NCBI GenBank assembly: GCA_900756605.1
Contig: CAAEKX010000085.1
Coordinates: 1 to 13,713 of the forward strand
DNA length: 13,713 nucleotides
Source of the DNA: Coriobacteriia bacterium
GTDB lineage: Bacteria > Actinomycetota > Coriobacteriia > Coriobacteriales > QAMH01
Direction: 5' to 3'
The position numbers and the translations under genes are program-made. How positions within the stretch are numbered: position 1 is the first letter of the stretch; each line of letters opens with the position of its first letter. The notes under the pieces were generated by a model. The model saw only the letters and a list, made by a program, of their open reading frames with translations. It was not told the origin of the DNA and ran no database searches. This document shows positions 6,916-13,561 of the stretch, one piece after another.

Positions 6916-6991
6916 TGGAGCGGGCGACGGGACTCGAACCCGCGAAATCCTGGCTTGGGAAGCCAGTGCCTTACCACTTGGCGACGCCCGC
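6916..6991 (-). tRNA. tRNA-Gly (anticodon CCC)
   Basis: A complete 76-base cloverleaf. The acceptor stem GCGGGCG/CGCCCGC is followed by discriminator T and an encoded CCA. It has a D-arm, an anticodon arm CTGGC-TTCCCAA-GCCAG with anticodon CCC (reads GGG codons), and a T-arm GCGGG-TTCGAGT-CCCGT. A TATAAT -10 box lies at 7007-7002, eleven bases upstream. It sits just downstream of, and on the same strand as, the integrase gene, and faces a truncated second tRNA-Gly(CCC) on the other strand. Confidence 0.95.
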
Positions 6992-7032
6992 GTTCCGTCA
7001 AATTATACGACATTGCTCTTCGATGGCTCCGA

Positions 7033-8448
7033 CTAATAGATAAAACCACAATCTTGACCGGCGGAACGGATGTAGTCAATGTATCTACTTCCTATTCCCA
7101 TGGCCGTGTTCGGAACATAGCCAGCGTAGAGATCGAGGGTGTACGACGGGCTCTCGTGGCCCATAAGCACCGATACGGTCTTGATGTTCTCGCCGTTGGC
7201 GAGGTTCAGCGTTGCGAAGGTGTGCCGCAGGGAGTAGGGACGGATGCCCTCGAAGCCGTTATCCTCGATGAACTTCACCCAGTGCTTCCGCCAGGTGTTG
7301 TAGGCATAGGGCCTGGGCCCTTCGGACATGAGCGGCATCCTCATGGTGGGCATCAAGCCCATGTCCTCAATCATCTGCGACTTGACCGCGATCCATTCTT
7401 TGGCCGTGTCGGCCAGGATCGAGTCGCTGGGGATGGTCCGCCGCCCGGCATCGGTCTTCGGGTAGTCCTCTATCTTCACGCCGCCACGCTTCACCGCGCT
7501 GGTGATGCGTGTCGCGGGCTCCGGGCCGGTGAACAAGAAGCTGCCCGGCATCAGAGCCTGCATCTCTTCCGGCCTTATCCCGGTGCAGAAAAGCGCGAGG
7601 AGGCTCAGCTTGACCCAGCTAAGCGGCAACTTCAAGACGGCCTCCAAGAACCGCATGGCCTCGTCGGCCATCAGCGGGTCGATGAGCGGCTTGCTCTGCT
7701 TGAACACCCGGCTGAGAAAGCGTGCATGGGCCGGGTTCTTGGGCACCTGCTCCTTCTCGAAGGCGTAGTTGTACATCTCCCGCAGGAACTTGAGCACTTT
7801 CGCCTGCGTGTCCGAACCGGCAATCGGGGGCTCTTTGAGCGGGGTGACGAGGGTCTTCTTCTTTTTGGCCCAGGTAGCGGTCTTGCGGTTCTCTTCGAGC
7901 TGTTTGATGCGCTCCTGCCCCCATTGGCGCGAGAGGCGGGGAATCGCGATCAGGCATCCCTCCACGTCATCGGAGGTGACCTTGCATACCATCTTGTCGC
8001 CGATGGTCGCGTTGATGTAGCGGAGGTAGTTGAGCTCGTTCTTGATGGTTTCCGGAGAGACCGAACCGTGGCTCCTTACCTCGACATAGCGCTCTGCGTA
8101 CTCCGTAAGCGTCGAGGTGCAATAGCCGTCTTCGCCAACAGGAAGCGACAAGGCCTTTCGCTCTGAAGATTCGAGCGCCAGCTTGTATTCGGCAATGGCC
8201 TTTTCCAGCTCATCGTTCTTCTCGTCCTCGAAAGCCCTGACCTCGTTTTGAAGCTCACGGCGGTTGAGGGCGAAAACCCTCCGCGTGAACTTCGTCTTTC
8301 CTTCGAGGTAGACTCGGTAGTCCTTTGGGACGCGAATCGTGAGCTCGTAGAGCGTCGTGCGGGAATCCTCCCTTGCGATGCGAGGCTTGCCCTTCGCTTT
8401 GCGAACCTCATCAAGGTTGTATGGCTTGTCGCATCTCAGTAGCTGCAT
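7033..8448 (-). CDS. Tyrosine recombinase / phage-type integrase
   Basis: A 471-residue site-specific recombinase. The N-terminal part holds an arm-type DNA-binding region and a SAM-like core-binding domain (about 110-250, TLTEYAERYVEVRSHGSVSP onwards). The catalytic domain follows with CTGIRPEEM (Arg I), KTDAGRRTIP (Lys), PYSLRHTFATL (Arg II, with Tyr in place of the usual first His), LMGHES (His III) and the nucleophile region SYTLDLYAGY. It would integrate and excise the surrounding element through a short att core. It overlaps the excisionase-like gene upstream by 38 bases, with a ribosome site inside that gene (AAGGCGG), so the two are coupled. Its stop is about 40 bases from tRNA-Gly, the likely attachment region. 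Confidence 0.93.
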   Translation of the reverse strand: MQLLRCDKPYNLDEVRKAKGKPRIAREDSRTTLYELTIRVPKDYRVYLEGKTKFTRRVFALNRRELQNEVRAFEDEKNDELEKAIAEYKLALESSERKALSLPVGEDGYCTSTLTEYAERYVEVRSHGSVSPETIKNELNYLRYINATIGDKMVCKVTSDDVEGCLIAIPRLSRQWGQERIKQLEENRKTATWAKKKKTLVTPLKEPPIAGSDTQAKVLKFLREMYNYAFEKEQVPKNPAHARFLSRVFKQSKPLIDPLMADEAMRFLEAVLKLPLSWVKLSLLALFCTGIRPEEMQALMPGSFLFTGPEPATRITSAVKRGGVKIEDYPKTDAGRRTIPSDSILADTAKEWIAVKSQMIEDMGLMPTMRMPLMSEGPRPYAYNTWRKHWVKFIEDNGFEGIRPYSLRHTFATLNLANGENIKTVSVLMGHESPSYTLDLYAGYVPNTAMGIGSRYIDYIRSAGQDCGFIY

Positions 8449-8722
8449 AGGTGCCGCCTTCCTTCTCGCGGCGATCCTTGTAGAGGTAGTTGAGCAAGCC
8501 CAGCTTCGGGATGAACCAGCGGATGCCGATGCGGCAGCCCTGCATGTCCCCGCGGCACAGAAGCTTGCGGATCTCCTGGCTCGTCGTGCCCGTGAAGGCG
8601 GCCACGTGGTCGGGGGTCATCATGTAGGGGTAGTCCTCCAACATGAAGAGGTAGAGCCCGTCCGGGTCGGCCTCGCGCAGCCTGGCCTCGTCTATCTCAA
8701 GTTCGCCTGTCTGTACTTCCAT
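8411..8722 (-). CDS. Excisionase-like helix-turn-helix protein
   Basis: A 103-residue small DNA-binding protein. The stretch MTPDHVAAFTGTTSQEIRKL then CRIGIRWFIPKLGLLNYLY is the MerR/excisionase-type winged HTH found in helix-turn-helix Xis proteins, which bend DNA at att sites and favour excision. The start has a strong GGGAGGG ribosome site. It lies immediately upstream of, and overlaps, the integrase gene, as is usual for xis-int pairs in integrative elements. The function is assigned from context and fold, not from a specific named homologue. Confidence 0.75.
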   Translation of the reverse strand: MEVQTGELEIDEARLREADPDGLYLFMLEDYPYMMTPDHVAAFTGTTSQEIRKLLCRGDMQGCRIGIRWFIPKLGLLNYLYKDRREKEGGTYAATEMRQAIQP

Positions 8723-9111
8723 AAACCCTCCCTTCTCTTTTCTTCATGCAGCGAGGGAGCGTACGCGCAATCATGGACGCGTGGGTCTTGTGGGCCAATG
8801 ATGCGAAACTCCGACGCGCAGGGTTGACACCCTCGCTGCTCTGGTCGTTTAGTTGTGTGCGCATTCGGCTGTCAAGGTACGTGCAGTGAGCTTCATCCTG
8901 CTCACGCGTTTCGCCACGCGCGACAAGATGCATCCATTGCATCCATGGCAACCCTATCCATTGATATTGAAAGACGGAGACGGAAGTATCAGAAAAAGGT
9001 CATCTGTCAGTGATTGGGGGAAATTGTGGCTGGCGGCGCATACTTTTTTAAAGAAGCGTCTTCTGTTATAGACGGCCTGGGCCAGAGCTGACCAATGTCG
9101 CCGATGGGAGC
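8723..9111. repeat. Intergenic stretch with inverted repeats, no gene
   Basis: No gene is seen between xis and the M20 promoter. A perfect 10-bp inverted repeat GCAGCGAGGG/CCCTCGCTGC (8748-8757 and 8830-8839) brackets 72 bases upstream of xis. A smaller hairpin GTGAGC/GCTCAC is at 8886-8905, and the word GCATCCAT occurs twice, 9 bases apart (8930-8946). These could be binding sites for the recombinase or its partner. The right part of the stretch is AT-richer than its surroundings. Confidence 0.4.
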
Positions 9112-9142
9112 TTGACTATGGAGTAACTCTATAGTTGACAAT
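9112..9142 (+). promoter_or_regulatory. MerR-type promoter/operator of the M20 peptidase gene
   Basis: TTGACT (9112-9117) and GACAAT (9137-9142) are separated by exactly 19 bases, the overlong spacer that MerR-family activators untwist. A dyad centred on 9125 has arms ACTATGGAGT and ACTCTATAGT with one mismatched pair. The GGAGTnACTC core is the classic MerR-family half-site. The promoter points at the peptidase start 36 bases further on. The regulator gene is not in the window. Confidence 0.75.
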
Positions 9143-9177
9143 GCCTTCCGAGCGAAACCGTTAGGAAGGATTGCATC

Positions 9178-9867
9178 ATGCACAAGCGCACGTCTCAAGA
9201 ATACGACCGGATCAAAGCAAGGATAGAAGAATGGGCGTTAGAAGATGCTGACGCGATAGCGGATCTATGCTCGGAACTCATTCAGTGCGAGACACCGAGC
9301 GAGCCTGGGGATACGCGATCCGCGGCAGAGGTGGTGGAGCGGTTCCTTCAAAAGGCCAGCCTTCCCTATGAAGTGCTCTCACAGGACGAGACGATGCCCA
9401 GCATCCTCTCGTCCTTCCAAGGTGCGCGCGAAGGTCGGCATTTCATGTTCAACGGGCACATGGACGTCATGCCAGCGGGAAGCGAGCCCGGTTGGAGCGA
9501 TTCGCCCTGGAGCGGCAAGATAGAGGATGGAAGGGTATGGGGCCGCGGCACACAGGACATGAAGGGCGGTCTTGCCGCCATGCTTTTCGCCTACGTCTAT
9601 TTGGCGCGACTATCTGACCAGTTCGCGGGGCGCGTGTCGATCTCTATCGTCTCGGACGAAGAATCCGGGCTCGGGCGCGGAACGGGGTTCCTCTTCGAGG
9701 CGCGCCCGGACGAGATGACGGCGGACTGCGTGCTCGCTGGCGAGCCCTCCGGCGTCGATGCGATTAGCTTCTCGTCGAAAGGCTACCTCCAAGCCGACGT
9801 CATCGTGAAAGCCCGGGGAGCCATCGCCGGCATCCTCAAGCCTGCGGATGCCGCCCGAGCGCAGTAG
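9178..9867 (+). pseudogene. M20 metallopeptidase (ArgE/DapE/CPG2 type), 3'-truncated
   Basis: The N-terminal half of a zinc-dependent M20 amidohydrolase of about 400 residues. Visible motifs are FNGHMDVMPAG (H94 ligand, D96), WGRGTQDMKGG (bridging D127), SDEESG (catalytic E161 and ligand E162) and AGEPSG (ligand E189). The protein is recognisable to about residue 217 (VKARGAIAG). After that, 11 unrelated residues read through the antisense end of the relaxase gene and stop at 9867. The lid/dimerisation domain and last catalytic His are absent, so it cannot be active. The promoter and ribosome site (AGGAAGGA) are intact, suggesting a recent break. Substrate unknown. Confidence 0.85.
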
Positions 9868-10701
9868 CGGCCCAAGGCGCTCGCGCCCGTAGGCGAGCCC
9901 CATGCGCTCCCCGGAGATCCTTCTGGTGGGATGATCGGCGAGCGCGTATATCCAGTCGCGCCTCTGCGCCTTGGGCGAGTTGTCCGTGACGGTCACGCCC
10001 ATGGAAGAGAGCACGCTTCGGAACTCCGCCTCGCTCCTCGCCACGGTGCGGGCTATGCGCACGCGGGCGCGGATGTCTGCTGTCCAGGAGTACTCGCCGC
10101 GCTCCGTGAGCTCCTTTTCGACGCGGCGCACGTACTCGCTGCGATATGTCTCGGGATGGCGTTTCGGATTGCGCCTCTGGGCCCGTGCCGCCACGCCTGC
10201 AAGCTCCGGCGGCCGCAGGACGGAGAGCCCCTGGCGCTCCGCCATGTCCTGCAGCGATGCGGCGAGCGCCTTGGGGTCCGGGTCTTGGAGGCGCCTGCCC
10301 GTCTCGATGTTGGTGTTGTTCACGACCACGTGAGCATGGGGGATGCCGCGGGCGTTGTCGTCGTGGTAGACGATTGCGACCTCGTATTCGGAGAAGTGCT
10401 CGGCCGCCCATGTCGTCGCGAGCTCCCGCAACGCCTCAAGGCCTATGCCATCTTTCGGGTCGGGAGACACGACGTAGTGTTTGTAGGTGCGCACGCGCTT
10501 TCCGCGCCAGGGCAGGTCGTTTCCGAAGGCGTGGCGCGTGGAGTCCATGACGCGCGCCCAGTCGAATACCACGTCCGAAGGCATGGGACCGGGAGCGTCG
10601 ATGTTGATGTAGTCGCTTGCGAGGGCGCGATTCTTTCGCGTGAGGTAGCGGCAGATGCCGCGTGCGGAGGTGTGCCCGGCGATGGTCTTGAGCATGGGCA
10701 C
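9610..10701 (-). CDS. Relaxase/mobilization nuclease, C-terminus chimaeric
   Basis: A relaxase that nicks the transfer origin and leads the strand in conjugative mobilization. Family marks are YKHYVVSPDP (H75) and the metal-binding HxH triad motif GIPHAHVVVNNTN (H122, H124, N128), with candidate nicking tyrosines near the N-terminus (Y19, Y31). Residues 1 to about 290 are relaxase-like. The remaining 70 or so (bases about 9830-9610) are only the antisense reading of the M20 peptidase gene, so the true C-terminus was probably lost. It starts at GTG (10701), or ATG at 10695, a few bases after the mobC stop, which indicates coupling. The nuclease domain itself looks whole. Confidence 0.85.
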   Translation of the reverse strand: MPMLKTIAGHTSARGICRYLTRKNRALASDYINIDAPGPMPSDVVFDWARVMDSTRHAFGNDLPWRGKRVRTYKHYVVSPDPKDGIGLEALRELATTWAAEHFSEYEVAIVYHDDNARGIPHAHVVVNNTNIETGRRLQDPDPKALAASLQDMAERQGLSVLRPPELAGVAARAQRRNPKRHPETYRSEYVRRVEKELTERGEYSWTADIRARVRIARTVARSEAEFRSVLSSMGVTVTDNSPKAQRRDWIYALADHPTRRISGERMGLAYGRERLGPLLRSGGIRRLEDAGDGSPGFHDDVGLEVAFRREANRIDAGGLASEHAVRRHLVRARLEEEPRSAPEPGFFVRDDRDRHAPRELVR

Positions 10702-10707
10702 GGTGCG

Positions 10708-11118
10708 TCACCGCCCAATGCCCGCGATGGCGCGTTGCGATATGGCTTCCGCCTCGCGCTGCAGCTCCTCGATGCCCGGCTGCATGGCGGCGAGTTTCCC
10801 TGACGTTCGGTCGAGCTCTTCGAGCACATCTGCCGTGTCCATGTCGTTGGCGCAAAGGTAGTAGGCGATGGCGTTCAGGGCGTGCACCGCCTGGTTGTAG
10901 TGGTGTCCCCACCGCCGCATCTCCCGGACGAGCTTCACGGCCGTCGTGCGGTCTATGACGATAAGGGAGCCACCTTCCCCGGCCGAGGATACGTGCAGCT
11001 GCAGGAGTACGCGGATGAGATCGGAGAGCGTCATGTCGAGGTCCTGAGCCAGCGCCTTCGCGCGGGCAATCTCACCCTCGGACATGCGCACGTGGATCTG
11101 CTTGGGGTGTCGCTCCAT
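10708..11118 (-). CDS. MobC-like relaxosome accessory protein
   Basis: A small plasmid-mobilization protein of the MobC type. The N-terminal ribbon-helix-helix (QIHVRMSEGEIARAKALAQD, then MTLSDLIRVLL) binds oriT DNA. The middle part VREMRRWGHHYNQAVHALNAIAYYL is the MobC signature. The C-terminal third (VLEELDRTSGKLAAMQPGIE) is predicted helical. The ATG at 11118 gives 136 residues. An in-frame TTG at 11157 (149 residues) lacks a ribosome site and would lie inside the upstream hairpin. The only AAGGAGG (11140-11134) is 15 bases from the ATG and is locked in that hairpin, so initiation may be controlled by folding or by protein binding. It is in an operon with the relaxase. Confidence 0.85.
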   Translation of the reverse strand: MERHPKQIHVRMSEGEIARAKALAQDLDMTLSDLIRVLLQLHVSSAGEGGSLIVIDRTTAVKLVREMRRWGHHYNQAVHALNAIAYYLCANDMDTADVLEELDRTSGKLAAMQPGIEELQREAEAISQRAIAGIGR

Positions 11119-11119
11119 C

Positions 11120-11174
11120 GCGTCGGCTAAGGGCCTCCTTCCGAGTTGGGTTTCCAAGGAGGCTCAGCCGACGC
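11120..11174. repeat. Large inverted repeat upstream of mobC (oriT/translation-control candidate)
   Basis: Arms at 11120-11140 and 11156-11174 pair through GCGTCGGCT/AGCCGACGC and CCTCCTT/AAGGAGG, with a small internal bulge and a 15-base loop. It begins one base before the mobC start codon, and on the mRNA it buries the Shine-Dalgarno AAGGAGG. A long dyad directly upstream of mobC-relaxase is where oriT and MobC-binding sites normally lie. Confidence 0.55.
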
Positions 11175-11380
11175 TTTCAGGGGCGCGGGGAATCCCCCGC
11201 AAAGAGCGTAGCCGAGCACGGCGAGGCGTGCGATGCCGCCGTGCCGTTTCGGGAAGGTTCGTCCTTATAACGATGCCGCCCGAAACGTGCATGAATCGCG
11301 CCTCCCGAAGAGAATGCAAGCGGCGGCCAAGAGCTATTCCGTGGACTGTGTACACGGAATAGGCCTCTTGCTTTGCTGCA
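11175..11380. repeat. Hairpin-rich non-coding stretch, candidate oriT or element boundary
   Basis: No gene is seen. Perfect inverted repeats follow one another: GCGGGG/CCCCGC (11185-11200), GCACGGCG/CGCCGTGC (11216-11244), CGTTTCGGG/CCCGAAACG (11245-11287), and a two-step dyad CAAGAG-n-TATTCCGTG / CACGGAATA-nnn-CTCTTG (11328-11370, 9-base loop). None is followed by a U-tract, so terminators are unlikely. Position upstream of mobC suits an origin of transfer. No known nic sequence was recognised. Confidence 0.45.
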
Positions 11381-11381
11381 A

Positions 11382-11448
11382 AACATATTGACACATTTCG
11401 ATGTTTGAATATACTGCTAATCAATATATAGAAATGTATCAATATGTT
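11382..11448 (+). promoter_or_regulatory. Promoter with ArsR-like operators for the permease operon
   Basis: TTGACA (11388-11393) and TATACT (11410-11415), 16 bases apart, form a near-consensus promoter. A dyad, ATATTnAnACAT ... ATGTnTnAATAT (11385-11412), covers it. In addition the 18-base word AACATATTGACACATTTC (11382-11399) recurs inverted, with one change, at 11431-11448, close to the ribosome site. AT-rich dyads of this shape are typical of ArsR/SmtB repressors, which release DNA on binding arsenic or metals. No ArsR gene is in the window. Confidence 0.65.
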
Positions 11449-11460
11449 GAACGGAGAATT

Positions 11461-12465
11461 ATGGATGCAGTAGGCTCGTTCCTCATGGACCAGCTGCTCA
11501 AGATGCAGTGGCTCTCGGATTTAGTAGCCATGCTCGTAGGTGCATTCGGACTGGATGTCACCTCCCAGTGGGGAGGCACCATCCATTTCTTCATCTACGA
11601 CACCATCAAGATCGTCATCCTGTTGTGCGTGATGATCTTCATCATCAGCTACATACAGAGCTACTTCCCTCCCGAGCGCAGCAAGCGCATCCTCGGGCGC
11701 TTCAAGGGAATCGGCGGCAACATAGTCGGCGCACTCCTAGGCACCGTGACACCGTTTTGCGCCTGCTCGTCCATCCCGCTGTTCATCGCGTTCACGCGAG
11801 CGGGACTGCCTCTCGGTGTCACGTTCTCATTCCTCATCTCATCACCAATGGTGGACATCGCCTCCATCATCCTCATCATGAGCATCTTCGGCCCGCACGT
11901 GGCGCTCATCTACACGGTGGTGGGCCTCGTCATCGCCGTTGCGGGCGGCTCCATCATCCAGCATCTGGGGATGGACGACCAGGTGGCCGACTTCGTGCGC
12001 GGAGAAGCTGTCGATGCTGAGCAGGCCGAGGCTATGACCAAAAGAGAACGTGTCTCTTACGCTCTCGAACAGACTGGGCAGACTTTTCGTAAGGTCTTTC
12101 CGTTCATCCTTATCGGTGTTGCCGTGGGCGCGCTCATCCACAACTGGATCCCACAGGACATCATTGAAGCCATCCTCGGCGACGGAAACCCGCTCGCGGT
12201 CGTGCTCGCGACGCTCATCGGTGCTCCCATCTACGCCGACATCTTCGGCACCATTCCCATCGCCGAGGCGCTGTTCCAGAAAGGAGTCGGACTCGGCACC
12301 ATCCTTGCGTTCATGATGAGCGTCACCGTACTCTCAATCCCCTCGCTCACCATGCTCTCGCGTGTTGTGAAGCCGAAGCTACTCGCCGCGTTCGTCGGCA
12401 TCTGCCTCGTGGGGATGATCATAAGTGGCTACGTGTTCAACTGGCTGCAGCCCCTGTTCGTGTGA
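11461..12465 (+). CDS. ArsP_1-family permease 1 (organoarsenical/metal efflux type)
   Basis: A 334-residue inner-membrane permease with about eight helices (41-67, 88-112, and so on to the C-terminal LLAAFVGICLVGMIISGYVF). The family hallmark TPFCACSSIPLFIAF places C100 and C102 in a helix. PF03773 (ArsP_1, formerly DUF318) includes ArsP, which exports trivalent organoarsenicals, and SO_0444-type metal exporters. A cytoplasmic loop (about 175-205) separates the two halves. The ATG at 11461 is chosen because CGGAG is four bases upstream. The frame is open back to 11401, but that start lies inside the operator. It is the first gene of an operon with a second permease. The actual substrate cannot be read from sequence. 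Confidence 0.85.
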   Translation: MDAVGSFLMDQLLKMQWLSDLVAMLVGAFGLDVTSQWGGTIHFFIYDTIKIVILLCVMIFIISYIQSYFPPERSKRILGRFKGIGGNIVGALLGTVTPFCACSSIPLFIAFTRAGLPLGVTFSFLISSPMVDIASIILIMSIFGPHVALIYTVVGLVIAVAGGSIIQHLGMDDQVADFVRGEAVDAEQAEAMTKRERVSYALEQTGQTFRKVFPFILIGVAVGALIHNWIPQDIIEAILGDGNPLAVVLATLIGAPIYADIFGTIPIAEALFQKGVGLGTILAFMMSVTVLSIPSLTMLSRVVKPKLLAAFVGICLVGMIISGYVFNWLQPLFV

Positions 12466-12475
12466 GGAGGGGCGT

Positions 12476-12517
12476 ATGTGCAGATGCAAGAGGCTCTATA
12501 GGTGCAGGTCGGTGTAG
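12476..12517 (+). CDS. Possible 13-codon Cys/Arg-rich leader ORF
   Basis: Eleven bases after the permease 1 stop, ATG begins MCRCKRLYRCRSV and ends at TAG. It is preceded by a strong ribosome site (GAGGAGG, 5 bases away). Three of 13 residues are Cys and four are Arg. Downstream there is a hairpin GGCAT/ATGCC (12521-12536), and CTATAGG (12496-12502) can pair with CCTATAG (12552-12558) just at the permease 2 ribosome site. It could be a regulatory leader, a thiophilic-metal-binding micropeptide, or chance. Confidence 0.35.
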   Translation: MCRCKRLYRCRSV

Positions 12518-12566
12518 GACGGCATCCGCATATGCCCCAACCCATCAATGACCTATAGGAGATAAT

Positions 12567-13511
12567 ATGTTCGACGATCTTTTCACGGTGGAGAATCTGC
12601 TCAATGTGCTGGGCACGTTCGTCTACTTGTTCGGAGAGCTCTTCCTGCTCTTCATCGCCATCAGCTTCTTCGTGGCCCTACTTCAGGTGTGGGTATCGAA
12701 GGAGCGCATCAAGCGCATCCTGTCGCGCCCCCACAAGGTGACAAATGCGATTCTCGGCGCTGCGCTCGGCGCGGTCACGCCGTTCTGCTCATGCTCCACC
12801 ATTCCCGTTCTTGTGGGGCTCTTCAAGAGCGGTGCGCCCTTCTCAGGGGCCATCTCGTTTTTGATGACGTCACCCATCCTCAATCCAGCCATCATCGCGC
12901 TGCTGCTCGTGTTCTTCGGTCCGGTGCCCACAGCGGTCTACGCTGTCATCACCTTCGCGTTCGCGGTGTGCGCGGGACTCATTCTCGATGCGCTCGGGTT
13001 TTCCCGCTACATCAAGAACGTAGCCGTCAAGGGCGGCTGCTGCGGGGGCGAGGAAGCCACCTGGGAGAACCTTAAAGGCACGTTTTGGCAAAAGCAAGCG
13101 CAGGCCTGCAAGTACGCCTTAAAAGACGCCATCGGACTGTTCAAGGGGGTTGTTGGCTGGCTGCTTCTCGGCGCGGGCATAGGTGCATTCATCTACGGGT
13201 TCGTACCGACCGAGCTCCTTGAGAACTTCGCCGGTGCTGACAATCTCTGGGCGATACCGCTTGCTGCCGTCATTGGCATCCCCATGTACATCCGCGTGGA
13301 AACGATGATTCCGATCGCGGGCATCCTCATGGACAAGGGAGTATCGGCCGGCATCGTAATTGCGCTCATCCTGGGCGGTGCCGGTTGTTCGATTCCCGAG
13401 GTGTCGCTTCTGAACAGCATATTCAAGAAGCCGATGGTTGTGACGTTCGTGCTGTGCATTCTGCTGGTGGCCATAGGCACGGGATTCGCATTCACGCTTG
13501 TCATGCCTTAA
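12567..13511 (+). CDS. ArsP_1-family permease 2
   Basis: A 314-residue inner-membrane permease of the same PF03773 family as the upstream gene, near the usual ArsP length. It has the matching motif TPFCSCSTIPVLVGLFKSG (C74, C76) and a further Cys pair C158-C159 in the cytoplasmic loop (VKGGCCGGEE) that permease 1 lacks, plus Cys in GGAGCSIPEVSLL near the end. It has its own AGGAG ribosome site (12557-12561). The two permeases share their motifs but are otherwise quite different, so they may form a heteromer or handle different substrates. They are co-directional and probably co-transcribed from the ArsR-like promoter at 11388. Confidence 0.85.
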   Translation: MFDDLFTVENLLNVLGTFVYLFGELFLLFIAISFFVALLQVWVSKERIKRILSRPHKVTNAILGAALGAVTPFCSCSTIPVLVGLFKSGAPFSGAISFLMTSPILNPAIIALLLVFFGPVPTAVYAVITFAFAVCAGLILDALGFSRYIKNVAVKGGCCGGEEATWENLKGTFWQKQAQACKYALKDAIGLFKGVVGWLLLGAGIGAFIYGFVPTELLENFAGADNLWAIPLAAVIGIPMYIRVETMIPIAGILMDKGVSAGIVIALILGGAGCSIPEVSLLNSIFKKPMVVTFVLCILLVAIGTGFAFTLVMP

Positions 13512-13561
13512 CGGTACGAAGCTAATTAGCCATGGAAACCCATTAGAGAAAGGATAAAGAA

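Noticed and set aside
6590..6919. TGTCATATG occurring both at 6590-6598 and next to the tRNA-Gly 3' end (6909-6917) as a possible att repeat
   Set aside because: Only nine bases, partly palindromic, and not placed symmetrically around any element.
6690..6991. Invertible tRNA switch: recombination between the two inverted tRNA 5' halves would flip the middle segment and repair the plus-strand tRNA
   Set aside because: The geometry allows it, but the anticodon stems differ by fixed compensatory changes, which frequent inversion would not preserve; no direct evidence of flipping.
6955..8166. 403-codon open frame on the plus strand across the integrase
   Set aside because: It is antisense to a gene with clear recombinase motifs, starts inside the tRNA-Gly and shows no recognisable domain; high GC makes such long shadows common.
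8930..8946. GCATCCAT tandem repeat as a possible iteron or CRISPR unit
   Set aside because: Only two copies 9 bases apart; no spacers and no replication or cas gene nearby.
9931..10803. 290-codon plus-strand frame opposite the relaxase and mobC
   Set aside because: Antisense of well-supported genes, no ribosome site and low-complexity His/Gly/Arg-rich translation.
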